DNA of 64,000 nucleotides. It comes from CAWHOW01 sp963831005 (GTDB lineage Bacteria > Bacteroidota > Bacteroidia > Bacteroidales > CG2-30-32-10). Of the stretch, positions 47,675 to 56,697 are shown piece after piece. The position numbers were made by a program, and so were the translations under genes. Below the pieces are notes generated by a model. That model made no database searches and was not told the origin of the DNA. It saw nothing but the letters and a program-made list of their open reading frames with translations. The stretch covers positions 105,936 to 169,935 of the forward strand of contig CAWHOW010000020.1 of the NCBI GenBank assembly GCA_963831005.1, read 5' to 3'. Position 1 is the stretch's first letter, and every line of letters begins with the position of its first letter.

Positions 47675-48022
47675 ATGAAAACATCTGAACATACCTGGCA
47701 AAGTGAATTCCCTTCGGCTATCACTGTATGTGATAAGAATGGCGATATCATTTATATGAATAAAAAATCTTTAAGCACATTTGAAAAAGATGGTGGTGAA
47801 AAACTAATAGGAACAAACCTGTTGGATTGCCATCCTGAACCTTCAAGGACAAAGTTAAGGAAGATGTTGGAAGAGGGAAAAGTGAATTCTTATACCATTG
47901 AAAAGAACGGCATCAAAAAGCTTATTCATCAATCACCCTGGTTTGAAGAAGGAGAATATAAAGGCTTTGTAGAGTTTTCTATAGAGATACCTTTCGATAT
48001 GCCCCATTTTAAGAGGAGTTAA
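47675..48022 (+). CDS. Stand-alone PAS-domain protein
   Basis: The 115-residue protein is a single PAS-like fold: FPSAITVCDKNGDIIYMNKK, a helical middle (HPEPSRTKLRKMLEEGK), and a final beta-sheet (HQSPWFEEGEYKGFVEFSIE). No kinase, GGDEF or HTH domain is attached. Such small PAS proteins may bind haem, flavin or a small ligand, or regulate a partner; the partner is not evident. Frame and start are intact. Confidence 0.7.
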   Translation: MKTSEHTWQSEFPSAITVCDKNGDIIYMNKKSLSTFEKDGGEKLIGTNLLDCHPEPSRTKLRKMLEEGKVNSYTIEKNGIKKLIHQSPWFEEGEYKGFVEFSIEIPFDMPHFKRS

Positions 48023-48186
48023 AGAATAAGTTCCTTAATTATTTTTTTCTTCTCCATTCTGGCATTCACATTCAAACGAATGTCTGTTTTTATTTGATTC
48101 GATAAACAATTAATCGTCTGTTTTAGAGATTAATTATTTACTTTTATTTTTGCATTTACATTAATCCTCTTTAATCAAAAACAGAT

Positions 48187-50415
48187 ATGAGCACTCGTAA
48201 AAAAGTCGTCCTCTGGTTGTTTATCATTATCATTCTTGCAATAGCATCCTTTGTAGTTTACATCTGGTTCTCCGAATCAAAAACAAGAGATCCTTTCACA
48301 GCTATTCCGGATGATGCCATCTATATCATTGAAACATCCAATCTCACCAAAGGCTGGAGTACACTTAGTGATAGCAAAATGTGGAAACATTTGATGGACA
48401 ATAAACATTTCACTGACATTAGTAAAAAAGCTTCTACCCTAGATTCATTGATCAAAGGTAACTCCACTATGGATATGCTCTTTAGTGACCGTCAATTGTT
48501 GCTTTCAGCGCATATGATATCGGGAAAGGATTATGATTTTATTTTCGTGGTGAATATGAAGCAGGCTTCGAAGATTTTGTTTGTAAAGGATTACATCAAA
48601 AGCATTATAGGTGCTTTCGGATATACCATGTCGAAAAGAGATTTTGAAGGCACAGAGATAACAGAACTCACTGATGACAAAACACTGCAAGTGCTTTACA
48701 TTACATTTATAGACAACCTTTTCGTAGGAAGCTACTCCCCTGTCCTGTTAGAGAAATCCATCAAGCAAAAAGACAAGAATAACTGGGCCAACAATCATGA
48801 ATTCCATGCTGCAACTGATGAAATAAGCTCGCACAAGCTTTTTAATTTTTATTTTAATTACAGTCAGTTGTCCAAATACATGAATGTATATCTCTCTGAA
48901 GAGAGTGATATGGTTAATTCCCTTTCTCATAGTATTAAATACTCAGCTTTCAATGTTAGTTTCGAAGATGAGAAACTTACCCTTTCAGGTTACACTTCGC
49001 TTGCCGATAGCGTTTCATCTTATCTGAAGGCATTAGTTAGCCTAAGCCCGGGAAAAGCTAAAGGATATAAGATTGCTTCTAATAAAACAGCACTTTACCT
49101 TGCCATGTGCTTCGACAAATTTGATGATTTCTATAAGAATATTACAACAGAATTCTCGAATGAGAAGAAACAGGATGCCGATGATTATGTCAACACAATT
49201 AAGAAAGTTGAAAAGCTTTTCCGCATTGACCTGCAGGAAGATTTTCTCAGCTGGATAGGACATGAAATTGCCTTTGTAAAGCTTAAACCTGTAGCCAATG
49301 CGAAGGAGGGCGATGTATGTATTTTAATTCAGGCTAAAGATATTGATGATGCTAAGAAAGACATGGATCATCTGGCAACACAGGTAAAGAAGCGCTCACC
49401 ACTTAAATTTGAAACTATTGACTACAAGGATTACAAGATCAATTACCTTGATATTAAAGGATTCTTTAGAATGTTTTTCGGGAAATTGTTTGGTAAACTT
49501 ACCAAACCTTACTTTACTTATATTGACGATTATGTTCTTTTCAGTAATTCTCCTTCTACCCTGATGCACATGATAGATGATTACACAAATGGTAAAACAC
49601 TTGAAAAGGATAAAGAGTTTGCTTCTTTCAAAGATAACCTTGAAAGCAAATCAAATGTCACCGTCTTTGTGCGTATGCCTGAAATGTATTCGCATTTGTA
49701 TTACTACAGCAATGCTGAACAAAGAAAGAGTATTCATGAGAATAAAGATCTAATCCTGAGTTTTTCACAAGTTGGATTTCAGCTTATTTCCGACGGAAAG
49801 ATGTTCAAAACATCACTAGTAGTATCTCATGACGAAGATGTGCTTTTTAACCAGGAGCTTGAAAAGTTTGAAAATGCTGCAGAAGAACTATATTTAAGCG
49901 AATATGATTCCTTAAAGTTTAAGCTTGATGCTGCTTCCAAACATATCCATGTGGAAGATGGTGAATTTCATTATAGAGACAGCACAAAAAAAATAAAATA
50001 TGAAGGCACACTAAAAGATGGGAAAATAGATGGACTTCTAAAATCGTATTATGAGAATGGGAATTTGGCCGGCACTGTAAATTACAGGGATGGGAAAGTT
50101 ATTGGCGCTGCAAAATTCTATTATGATAATGATGAACAGAAAGTTAAAGCGGAAATGGTTTTTGATGATGATGAAAAGATAAAAGGAGAATATCTGGAAT
50201 ATTATGAGAATGGCGCAAAAAAGGCGGTACTTGAATTTGACGATGGCAAACCAAACGGAGATGCATTATTTTATTATGACAGCGGGAAGATAAAGATAGA
50301 AGGTTCATATAAAGAAGGTAAAAAAACTGGTAACTGGAAGAACTATACCGAGGATGGCAACCTGTTTGATAAAGAGAAATGGGCAAAAGGGAAGTCAAAG
50401 AAAACTGGTGAATAA
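48187..50415 (+). CDS. DUF3352-like membrane protein with C-terminal MORN-type repeats
   Basis: The 742-residue protein has an N-terminal membrane helix (VVLWLFIIIILAIASFVVYI), a large extracytoplasmic region of ~550 residues like DUF3352 (PDDAIYIIETSNL; LSWIGHEIAFVKL; YFTYIDDYVLFSN), and a C-terminal block of ~125 residues with about six MORN-variant repeats (YEGTLKDGKIDG, YYENGNLAGTVNYRDGK, YYENGAKKAVLEFDDGK). MORN variants of this type bind proteins or sugars in the Bacteroidota envelope. TATTTTTG at 48145-48152 could be its -7 box. It is followed by dacB after 51 bases, so both may serve the cell wall. Confidence 0.7.
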   Translation: MSTRKKVVLWLFIIIILAIASFVVYIWFSESKTRDPFTAIPDDAIYIIETSNLTKGWSTLSDSKMWKHLMDNKHFTDISKKASTLDSLIKGNSTMDMLFSDRQLLLSAHMISGKDYDFIFVVNMKQASKILFVKDYIKSIIGAFGYTMSKRDFEGTEITELTDDKTLQVLYITFIDNLFVGSYSPVLLEKSIKQKDKNNWANNHEFHAATDEISSHKLFNFYFNYSQLSKYMNVYLSEESDMVNSLSHSIKYSAFNVSFEDEKLTLSGYTSLADSVSSYLKALVSLSPGKAKGYKIASNKTALYLAMCFDKFDDFYKNITTEFSNEKKQDADDYVNTIKKVEKLFRIDLQEDFLSWIGHEIAFVKLKPVANAKEGDVCILIQAKDIDDAKKDMDHLATQVKKRSPLKFETIDYKDYKINYLDIKGFFRMFFGKLFGKLTKPYFTYIDDYVLFSNSPSTLMHMIDDYTNGKTLEKDKEFASFKDNLESKSNVTVFVRMPEMYSHLYYYSNAEQRKSIHENKDLILSFSQVGFQLISDGKMFKTSLVVSHDEDVLFNQELEKFENAAEELYLSEYDSLKFKLDAASKHIHVEDGEFHYRDSTKKIKYEGTLKDGKIDGLLKSYYENGNLAGTVNYRDGKVIGAAKFYYDNDEQKVKAEMVFDDDEKIKGEYLEYYENGAKKAVLEFDDGKPNGDALFYYDSGKIKIEGSYKEGKKTGNWKNYTEDGNLFDKEKWAKGKSKKTGE

Positions 50416-50466
50416 ATATTATGGTTTCGTAAGATAAATTGTAAAATGTTCAATTAAAAATGATTT

Positions 50467-52026
50467 ATGAAAACCCGGTTTAAATGGGCAAGAAATTTTC
50501 TTTTAGTGCTGGCTGGTGCTTTGATTCTTGGACTTTCGGAAGCTGTTTATTTTTACACTGTGAAACTTCAATCAAACATCAAGCTTCATGGGCATATCAA
50601 GAAAAGGAATGCTATTCATTGTGACACACTGAAAGCAATTGATAAACTTAAATTTTGGGTGAATGAACTTGCCAATAATGATTCCCTTTCGCATGGGACA
50701 TTCGGGTTTTGCCTTGCAACAGCCGACAGCGGGAAAATAATATTGGAAAAAAATAGTGATGTCAGTCTGCCTCCCGCTTCTGCTTTGAAAGTAGTTACTA
50801 CTGGTATAGCGATGAAGGTTGCAGGCGCCAATTACAGTTTTCCTACAACACTTCAATATTCAGGAACAATTGATCCTATCAAACATTTACTGAAAGGCAA
50901 TATCTACATAAAAGGCAGCGGTGACCCTACACTTGGCTCTGATAATTTCGGTGGCAACACATTCGATATTACACTGAAACGATGGTTTAAAGCTATTCAC
51001 TCTTTAGGAATTGATTCTATCAAAGGTTCAGTAATAGGCGATGGGGAGATATTCGATTATGATGCTGTTCCAGGTGGATGGGCATGGGAAGATGTTGAAA
51101 TGGATTATGGAGCTCCACCTTCAGGACTATCATTTCGTGATAACTTATATGATATAAATGTTAATATTGGTCAATATGAAGTGTATTCGAAAATTAGCCC
51201 ACAGGTTCCTGAATTGAATACTACATCGGCTATCCTTTATAACCCAGCTATTTATAACAGTTACGCATTTGCTGCAGGACCTCCATTTACAAATGTGCGT
51301 ATGTTGCGTGGAGAAGTGAAATACTCGGGGACTTATTGTGCTCCTCTTCCCGATCCTGCTTATTTCTGTTCATATTCGTTATATAAATACTTAACAAATA
51401 ATGGAATTAGGGTAAGCGATTCTGCAACTACAATAAGAAGGCTTAGAATAAATGGAAATAAAAAGTCACCGGCAAGGAATAATATAATGATTACTTATTC
51501 TCCCTCTCTTGCCAGTATTGTTTATTATACCAATCATGTAAGCCAGAATATGTATGCTGAATCTTTATTGAAACTTATATCAGTTATTGATAATAATTAT
51601 GGAAGTACTTTAGGGGGAATAAATTCAATCTACAAATTCTGCAAGAATAAGAAAATGGATATGCGGGGCTTTTATATTTGTGATGGTTGCGGCTTATCAC
51701 GAGCCAATAATATTACGGCAAGACAACTCACGAATTTTCTTGTTTACTATGCTGCTGATTCTACTTTCTTTAAATCCTTCTATAATTCTCTGCCGATCTA
51801 TGGGGAACCTTTAATAATTGGAGAAAAGCCCGCTCCAATTGCAAAGTTAAATATCCATGGAAAAGGAGGTTATATGAGCCGCGTTCGTTCTTATTGCGGA
51901 TATGTTAAAGATAAAAAAGGAAAACTGCTTGCATTTTCCATGTTAGTGAACAATCATGAATTTGTCTGGTTTACTTTAATGAGCAGGATTGAACGTTTAT
52001 TAAAAATAATGACAAAACTAGATTAA
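50467..52026 (+). CDS. dacB: D-Ala-D-Ala carboxypeptidase/endopeptidase of the PBP4 type
   Basis: This is a 519-residue periplasmic enzyme of the serine peptidase S13 family that trims or cuts peptidoglycan cross-links. The N-terminal helix (NFLLVLAGALILGLSEAV) anchors or exports it. The nucleophile motif SxxK is in PASALKVV; the second motif region, usually SGLSR, reads CGLSRANN; the third, usually K(T/S)G, reads KGG in HGKGGYMSRVRSYCGY. The insert domain (YDAVPGGWAWEDVEMDYGA) is typical of PBP4. The altered third motif could lower or change activity. Its stop overlaps the convergent gene by four bases. Confidence 0.82.
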   Translation: MKTRFKWARNFLLVLAGALILGLSEAVYFYTVKLQSNIKLHGHIKKRNAIHCDTLKAIDKLKFWVNELANNDSLSHGTFGFCLATADSGKIILEKNSDVSLPPASALKVVTTGIAMKVAGANYSFPTTLQYSGTIDPIKHLLKGNIYIKGSGDPTLGSDNFGGNTFDITLKRWFKAIHSLGIDSIKGSVIGDGEIFDYDAVPGGWAWEDVEMDYGAPPSGLSFRDNLYDINVNIGQYEVYSKISPQVPELNTTSAILYNPAIYNSYAFAAGPPFTNVRMLRGEVKYSGTYCAPLPDPAYFCSYSLYKYLTNNGIRVSDSATTIRRLRINGNKKSPARNNIMITYSPSLASIVYYTNHVSQNMYAESLLKLISVIDNNYGSTLGGINSIYKFCKNKKMDMRGFYICDGCGLSRANNITARQLTNFLVYYAADSTFFKSFYNSLPIYGEPLIIGEKPAPIAKLNIHGKGGYMSRVRSYCGYVKDKKGKLLAFSMLVNNHEFVWFTLMSRIERLLKIMTKLD

Positions 52027-52316
52027 AACAAAGCCATCTGCAATTGTGGGGCAAATCTTTGAATGCCTTCCATTTCATCCTGTTCAATGACTTCGTCTTC
52101 AAAATCGAATAATGAAAGCTGATTCTTGCTCACATAATTATCATCATCAAGATCATAATTATTTACAAGAAACTCTTTAAGAGAGTCCTTGATAAATTTA
52201 TTCAAAGTAATGTCATGAGCATAACAATACCTGTCAACGATCATCTTTTGCCGTAAACTCAGCCTGAATACGACTTTCTTTGTTTTTACCCTGCATCTGT
52301 TTCCTCTTGCTGCCAT
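52023..52316 (-). CDS. Small protein with ribbon-helix-helix-like N-terminus
   Basis: The 97-residue protein has a basic N-terminus, then VFRLSLRQKMIVDRYCYAHD ITLNKFIKDSLKEFLV, spaced like a beta-strand and two helices of ribbon-helix-helix regulators, followed by an acidic tail. No toxin gene is adjacent, so a toxin-antitoxin role is not supported. It overlaps the convergent dacB by four bases and is followed 11 bases away on its own strand by the lipocalin gene upstream. Confidence 0.5.
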   Translation of the reverse strand: MAARGNRCRVKTKKVVFRLSLRQKMIVDRYCYAHDITLNKFIKDSLKEFLVNNYDLDDDNYVSKNQLSLFDFEDEVIEQDEMEGIQRFAPQLQMALF

Positions 52317-52327
52317 AGGACATAGAT

Positions 52328-52846
52328 TTAGTTAATACATGATTGATCTGTTTTCTTCAGCTTTGTAATATCAAATCCTTTTTGCTTGCACACTTCAAGA
52401 ATTCTATTGTAGGTCTCATCACTCATCTTTTTATCCCTTGCCAGTATCCACAGTGATTTACGTTTTGGATCGCCAACCACTGCATAACTATAATCATCTG
52501 CAAGATCAATTATCCAGTAATTTCCTTTAAAAGGCCAGAAGAACTGTACTTTCAATTTAGAACAACCCGATCCTTTTACAATAAATGCTTTTCCTTTTAT
52601 ACTTGTATCCTTCTTTTCTTCAGCTTTATACGCTGAATTCAATACCGTAACGTATTTCTTCTCTGAAACACTATAGACCGCAGTAACGCATGAACAGCCC
52701 CTTTCAAAATATTGTGGGAATGCTGCTATCTCATACCATTTGCCCAGATATTTATTAAGGTCAACATTGGCAACAGTCTGCAAAGGCTCATTTGTCTTAC
52801 AACTCATGAAAGAGATTAATCCAAAGAAACCTATTAACTTTTTCAT
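52328..52846 (-). CDS. blc: Lipocalin lipoprotein (Blc type)
   Basis: An outer-membrane lipoprotein of 172 residues: signal MKKLIGFFGLISFMSC, then the lipocalin signature KYLGKWYEIAAFPQYFERGC (G-x-W), and two more conserved blocks (YWIIDLADDYSYAVVGDP; LWILARDKKM). Bacterial Blc binds lysophospholipids or fatty acids and helps in membrane maintenance. Its start overlaps the stop of the cysteine desulfurase gene by four bases (52843-52846), so translation is probably coupled. Confidence 0.88.
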   Translation of the reverse strand: MKKLIGFFGLISFMSCKTNEPLQTVANVDLNKYLGKWYEIAAFPQYFERGCSCVTAVYSVSEKKYVTVLNSAYKAEEKKDTSIKGKAFIVKGSGCSKLKVQFFWPFKGNYWIIDLADDYSYAVVGDPKRKSLWILARDKKMSDETYNRILEVCKQKGFDITKLKKTDQSCIN

Positions 52847-53964
52847 GCCAGTATCTTTTTAATGATCTTTATGCAACTATCAATTTCTTCAATTGTATTG
52901 AATTTACTGAATGAAAAACGTATTGCCGGTCGTTTGTTATCAGCATAAATTGCTTTCAACACATGCGATTCAGCAACACTTCCCGATGAACATGCACTTC
53001 CTCCTGATGCTGCAATACCTTCAATATCCAGACTGTATAGCAACATTTCTGTTTTATCGCTCTTTGGGAAAGAAACATTTAATATAGTATGCAGTCCTTT
53101 TTCTTCCGATTCACCATTGAATTGTATTCCTGCTATTTCTTTCTTTAAACCACCGACCATGTATGCTTTCAGGCTTTTAATATAAGTCACATCTGCATCC
53201 ATATTCCTGTGTGCAACTTCCAAAGCCTTTGCTAATCCTGCTATTCCATAAATATTCTCTGTGCCTGAACGCATATTTCTTTCCTGTCCTCCCCCATGCA
53301 GCATAGAATTTATCTTTACATTTCCATCCAGGTAAAGAAATCCGACACCTTTTGGTCCGTGGAATTTATGTGCCGAGCAAGCAGCAAAATGAACATTAAT
53401 ACTGCTAAGATCAAACTTGTATTTTCCAATAGTCTGAACGGTATCGCAAAGAAACAGGGCATTGTTCTTCTTACATATTTCGCTAACCTCGTTTATCGGC
53501 AGGAGATTACCAATCTCATTATTCGCATGCATCAGGCAAACCAATGAACGTTCATTATTAGAAAGGATATTTTCAAGATCATCCAAAAGGATATTCCCAT
53601 TGCTGTCAAGCTTTACATAGCTAAGCTTTATCTTTCCCAGCTTTTCAAAATAACTTACGGTATGTAGAACGGCATGATGTTCAATAGGACTCGTTACGAT
53701 ATGTTTAATTCCAAGATCATTCACGCAACTTGAAATTGTCATGTTGATGACTTCAGTACCGCAACTGGTAAAGAAAATCTCAGAAGGAGAAACATTCAAT
53801 AAACCGGATACTGTTCTTCTTGAATCTTCAATAAGCACCCTTGCTTCTCTTCCATATTTGTGAACTGATGAAGGATTACCAAATCTATTCTTCATGGCAT
53901 CCGTCATCGCTTCGATCACTTCAGGGTCGAGAGGAGTTGTAGCGGCATTATCAAAATAGATCAT
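52843..53964 (-). CDS. Cysteine desulfurase (NifS/IscS family)
   Basis: This PLP enzyme takes sulfur from cysteine for iron-sulfur clusters or tRNA thiolation. The 373-residue protein starts YFDNAATTPLDPEV; PLP is bound by the lysine in CSAHKFHGPKGVG; NIEHHAVL-type (PIEHHAVLHTV) and RSGTEN are present; the catalytic Cys lies in GGSACSSGS, a loop of the IscS/NifS-like group. No iscU or tRNA-thiolation gene is adjacent. The first gene of a two-gene unit, it overlaps blc. Confidence 0.9.
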   Translation of the reverse strand: MIYFDNAATTPLDPEVIEAMTDAMKNRFGNPSSVHKYGREARVLIEDSRRTVSGLLNVSPSEIFFTSCGTEVINMTISSCVNDLGIKHIVTSPIEHHAVLHTVSYFEKLGKIKLSYVKLDSNGNILLDDLENILSNNERSLVCLMHANNEIGNLLPINEVSEICKKNNALFLCDTVQTIGKYKFDLSSINVHFAACSAHKFHGPKGVGFLYLDGNVKINSMLHGGGQERNMRSGTENIYGIAGLAKALEVAHRNMDADVTYIKSLKAYMVGGLKKEIAGIQFNGESEEKGLHTILNVSFPKSDKTEMLLYSLDIEGIAASGGSACSSGSVAESHVLKAIYADNKRPAIRFSFSKFNTIEEIDSCIKIIKKILA

Positions 53965-54050
53965 TTGTGATTTATTGATTTGAGATTTTAGATTTAAACA
54001 TTTAGAAAACTGAGTTATTTAATAGACCTCTTCAGAAAATCATTTTTAAC

Positions 54051-54123
54051 GTCATTGCGAGGGCACTTTTCCCGAAGCAATCTTACTTCAGACAAGAGAT
54101 TGCTTCACTCTGTTCGCAATGAC
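54051..54123. repeat. REP-like nested inverted repeat
   Basis: GTCATTGCGA (54051-54060) pairs with TCGCAATGAC (54114-54123) and, inside, GAAGCAATCT (54074-54083) pairs with AGATTGCTTC (54097-54106). This nested hairpin type occurs widely in bacterial genomes as a dispersed repeat. It lies between the glmM stop and the desulfurase start. Confidence 0.75.
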
Positions 54124-54144
54124 GATTCTATTTTCCGAAGAACC

Positions 54145-55542
54145 CTACTCATCATTTCTAATTATTGACTTGATATCATTAATAATTTTCTTTGCCAAAT
54201 GTTCTGCTTTACCCTGAGTATCGCTTTCAGCATATATCCTTATGATAGGCTCTGTATTCGATTTCCGCAAGTGTACCCATTCCTTGTCAAACTCTATTTT
54301 CACACCATCAATGGTATTAACAGGCTGCTTTTTATATTTCTCCTTCATCTTTACCAGCACATCGTCAACATTGATATCTGCTGATAATTCAATCTTGTTC
54401 TTTGAAATAAAATATGAAGGATAAGTATCCCTTAATGTTGAACATTTCTTTCCCGATTTAGCAAGATATGTAAGAAACAACGCTATCCCCACAAGGGCAT
54501 CCCTTCCATAATGAAGCTCAGGATAAATTATCCCTCCGTTGCCTTCGCCGCCAATAACAGCATTGGTTTCTTTCATCATTTGCACCACGTTCACCTCTCC
54601 TACTGCCGATGCTGAATAGTTGCCTCCATGCTTTTCTGTAACATCACGTAGTGCGCGGGTAGAAGAAAGATTGGACACTGTATTACCTTTATTATGTTGC
54701 AGTATATAATCCGAAACGGCAACAAGGGTATATTCTTCACCAAACATTTCGCCATCTTCGCTTATTATGGCAAGCCGGTCAACATCAGGGTCAACAACAA
54801 AGCCAACATTTGATTTGTTCTTCGCAACCAGCTTTGAAATATCATTTAAATGTTCTGGCAGAGGCTCCGGGTTATGAGGAAATACTCCTGTAGGCTCGCA
54901 ATATAATTTCTCCACATCACGCACACCAAGCGCATCAAGCAAAGCAGGAATAGCAATACCGCCCACCGAATTCACGCAATCTATGGTTACCTTTAAACCT
55001 GCATGTTTAATGGCTTTCACATCAACCAAAGGCAAAGCTACAATTTTATCAATATGATTTTGAAGAGCAGTGCTATCAAATTTCAATACGCCAATTTCAT
55101 CAACATTACAATACGTTATATCATTGCTTTCGGCTATCGACAATACTTTCTGTCCGTCATCAGCAGAAAGGAATTCTCCTTTATTATTGAGTAATTTTAA
55201 TGCATTCCAATGTTTAGGGTTGTGGCTTGCAGTGATAATGATACCTCCATCAGCTTTCAAATCAATGACCGACATCTCAACTGTAGGAGTTGTGGCAAGG
55301 CCAATATCGGTAACATCAACACCCATACCTGTTGCGGTACCTGTAATGATATCACGCACCATCTCGCCCGACAAACGGGCATCACGACCTACAACTATAG
55401 ATAATCTTTTTTTCTTGCTGCCCGATCTTAACCATGTAATATAAGCAGCAGTGTATTTAAGCACATCAGCAGGGCTAAGTCCTTCTCCGACTTTTCCGCC
55501 TATCGTTCCCCTTATTCCTGAAATGGATTTAATTAATGTCAT
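54145..55542 (-). CDS. glmM: Phosphoglucosamine mutase-type phosphohexomutase
   Basis: The 465-residue enzyme converts glucosamine-6-phosphate to glucosamine-1-phosphate for peptidoglycan and LPS. The phosphoserine loop is TASHNP (Ser about 106), the metal loop is VDPDVDRLA, the sugar-binding loop GEGNGG, and the phosphate-binding loop RKSNTEPIIRIYAE. The N-terminus SGIRGTIGGKVGEGL also fits. In Bacteroidota this group is annotated as GlmM but could accept other hexoses. The gene is intact, monocistronic and its upstream 240 bases hold no gene. Confidence 0.9.
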   Translation of the reverse strand: MTLIKSISGIRGTIGGKVGEGLSPADVLKYTAAYITWLRSGSKKKRLSIVVGRDARLSGEMVRDIITGTATGMGVDVTDIGLATTPTVEMSVIDLKADGGIIITASHNPKHWNALKLLNNKGEFLSADDGQKVLSIAESNDITYCNVDEIGVLKFDSTALQNHIDKIVALPLVDVKAIKHAGLKVTIDCVNSVGGIAIPALLDALGVRDVEKLYCEPTGVFPHNPEPLPEHLNDISKLVAKNKSNVGFVVDPDVDRLAIISEDGEMFGEEYTLVAVSDYILQHNKGNTVSNLSSTRALRDVTEKHGGNYSASAVGEVNVVQMMKETNAVIGGEGNGGIIYPELHYGRDALVGIALFLTYLAKSGKKCSTLRDTYPSYFISKNKIELSADINVDDVLVKMKEKYKKQPVNTIDGVKIEFDKEWVHLRKSNTEPIIRIYAESDTQGKAEHLAKKIINDIKSIIRNDE

Positions 55543-55782
55543 AAAACGTATTTGTTTTATGCAAATTTAAGTCTTTACAGTGCTTATACTCATTTATGTT
55601 ATTTTTTTATTAACATCTGTGAGTTTATATTATTGATCTTCGACTTATTTACAACATTTCGTTACGGTTTCTCCTCAAATTGGTAGAGTTTGTGCAACTT
55701 TCGATCAAGTTTCTTCATAAATCATTACAATTTGAGTTCATATTGATACGATACGGGTTCGTTTCGTTAAAATCAGAGTTAA

Positions 55783-56067
55783 TTTCCTCGCATAAAGACA
55801 AAATTCCATAAAGAACTGGAATGCCCTTCGTTTGGCAATGGCGCCGATTACCACTGGCGCTGGAGCCCTAACGGTACCAGTAACTGGACCATATTAAAAT
55901 CAACCCATAAATCAACAGTTACAATTACCGATTTACCCAAGGATGCAAGGGCATATTTCTCGTATGATGTTTCGCTGCCCGTGGGAAAAGGGAAAAATCC
56001 CGCAATAAGCGCTTTGGCAAACGATTATTCGTGGAGCGGCGCTATTTCGGAAATGATACCTTTATAA
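55783..56067 (+). pseudogene. Remnant of an fnIII-like protein C-terminus
   Basis: An open frame without a start codon, preceded by stops at 55768-55782, encodes about 94 residues: ELECPSFGNGADYHWRWSPN, STVTITDLPKDARAYFSYDV and NDYSWSGAISEMIPL. The pattern is that of a fibronectin-III-like domain and resembles the C-terminus of the protein at 40803-41555. Base composition is higher in GC than its surroundings. It appears to be a 5'-truncated copy. The 42-bp repeat array follows after about 80 bases. Confidence 0.5.
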
Positions 56068-56149
56068 CCTGCCTTTCCGCCTGCCTGTCCGGTAGGCAGG
56101 GTATACAGGTAAACGAGGGAAAAAGCCAAATAAAGGCATTTTTTACCTT

Positions 56150-56456
56150 AACAAACGCTTTGCACAATGTTACAATCGCTTTGTTATGTTAAACAAACGC
56201 TTTGCACAATGTTACAATCGCTTTGTTATGTTAAACAATCGTGATGTTCAATGTAACAATCGCTTTGTTATAGTAAACAATCGTGATGTTCAATATAACA
56301 ATCGCTTTGTTATAGTAAACAATCGTGATGTTCAATGTAACAATCGCTTTGTTATAGTAAACAATCGTGATGTTCAATATAACAATCGCTTTGTTATGTT
56401 AAACAATCGTGATGTTCAATGTAACAATCGCTTTGTTATAGTAAACAAAGGGGATA
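56150..56456. repeat. 42-bp tandem repeat (minisatellite), about seven units
   Basis: Units of 42 bp alternate two 21-base halves: AACAATCGTGATGTTCAATG and TAACAATCGCTTTGTTATAG. The first units differ (CGCTTTGCACAATG). The ~92-residue open frame through the array (RFVIVNNRDVQ words) is a by-product of the period. Confidence 0.9.
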
Positions 56457-56600
56457 CACAATGAAACAAGCGATTTTTGAATATACCAACGAGTTTTTGT
56501 TAAACCACCTGAAAGTTAATTAAGGAAATTTAGTATTTATAGCATTCAATTGTAAGAAAGTTAAAAATTCGTTAATAATTTTTCTCAAAACTTCCTATTA

Positions 56601-56635
56601 TTTTGTTATTTGGAATTAATAATATCATATATTTG
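56601..56635 (+). promoter_or_regulatory. Bacteroidota-type promoter
   Basis: TTTTG (56601-56605) and TATATTTG (56628-56635) match the -33/-7 boxes with a 22-base gap; a nearer TTTG at 56609 gives a shorter gap. It lies about 62 bases before the secreted-protein gene at 56698. Confidence 0.5.
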
Positions 56636-56697
56636 TTGAATTATTTTGCTCAAAGTGTTTTAATCAATAAAATCAGTATTTTATTTAAAAATTTATT

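Noticed and set aside
52023..52316. Ribbon-helix-helix-like protein as an antitoxin
   Set aside because: No toxin-like gene is adjacent; the neighbours are dacB and a lipocalin.
56186..56464. 92-codon repeat frame
   Set aside because: It is a by-product of the 42-bp array.
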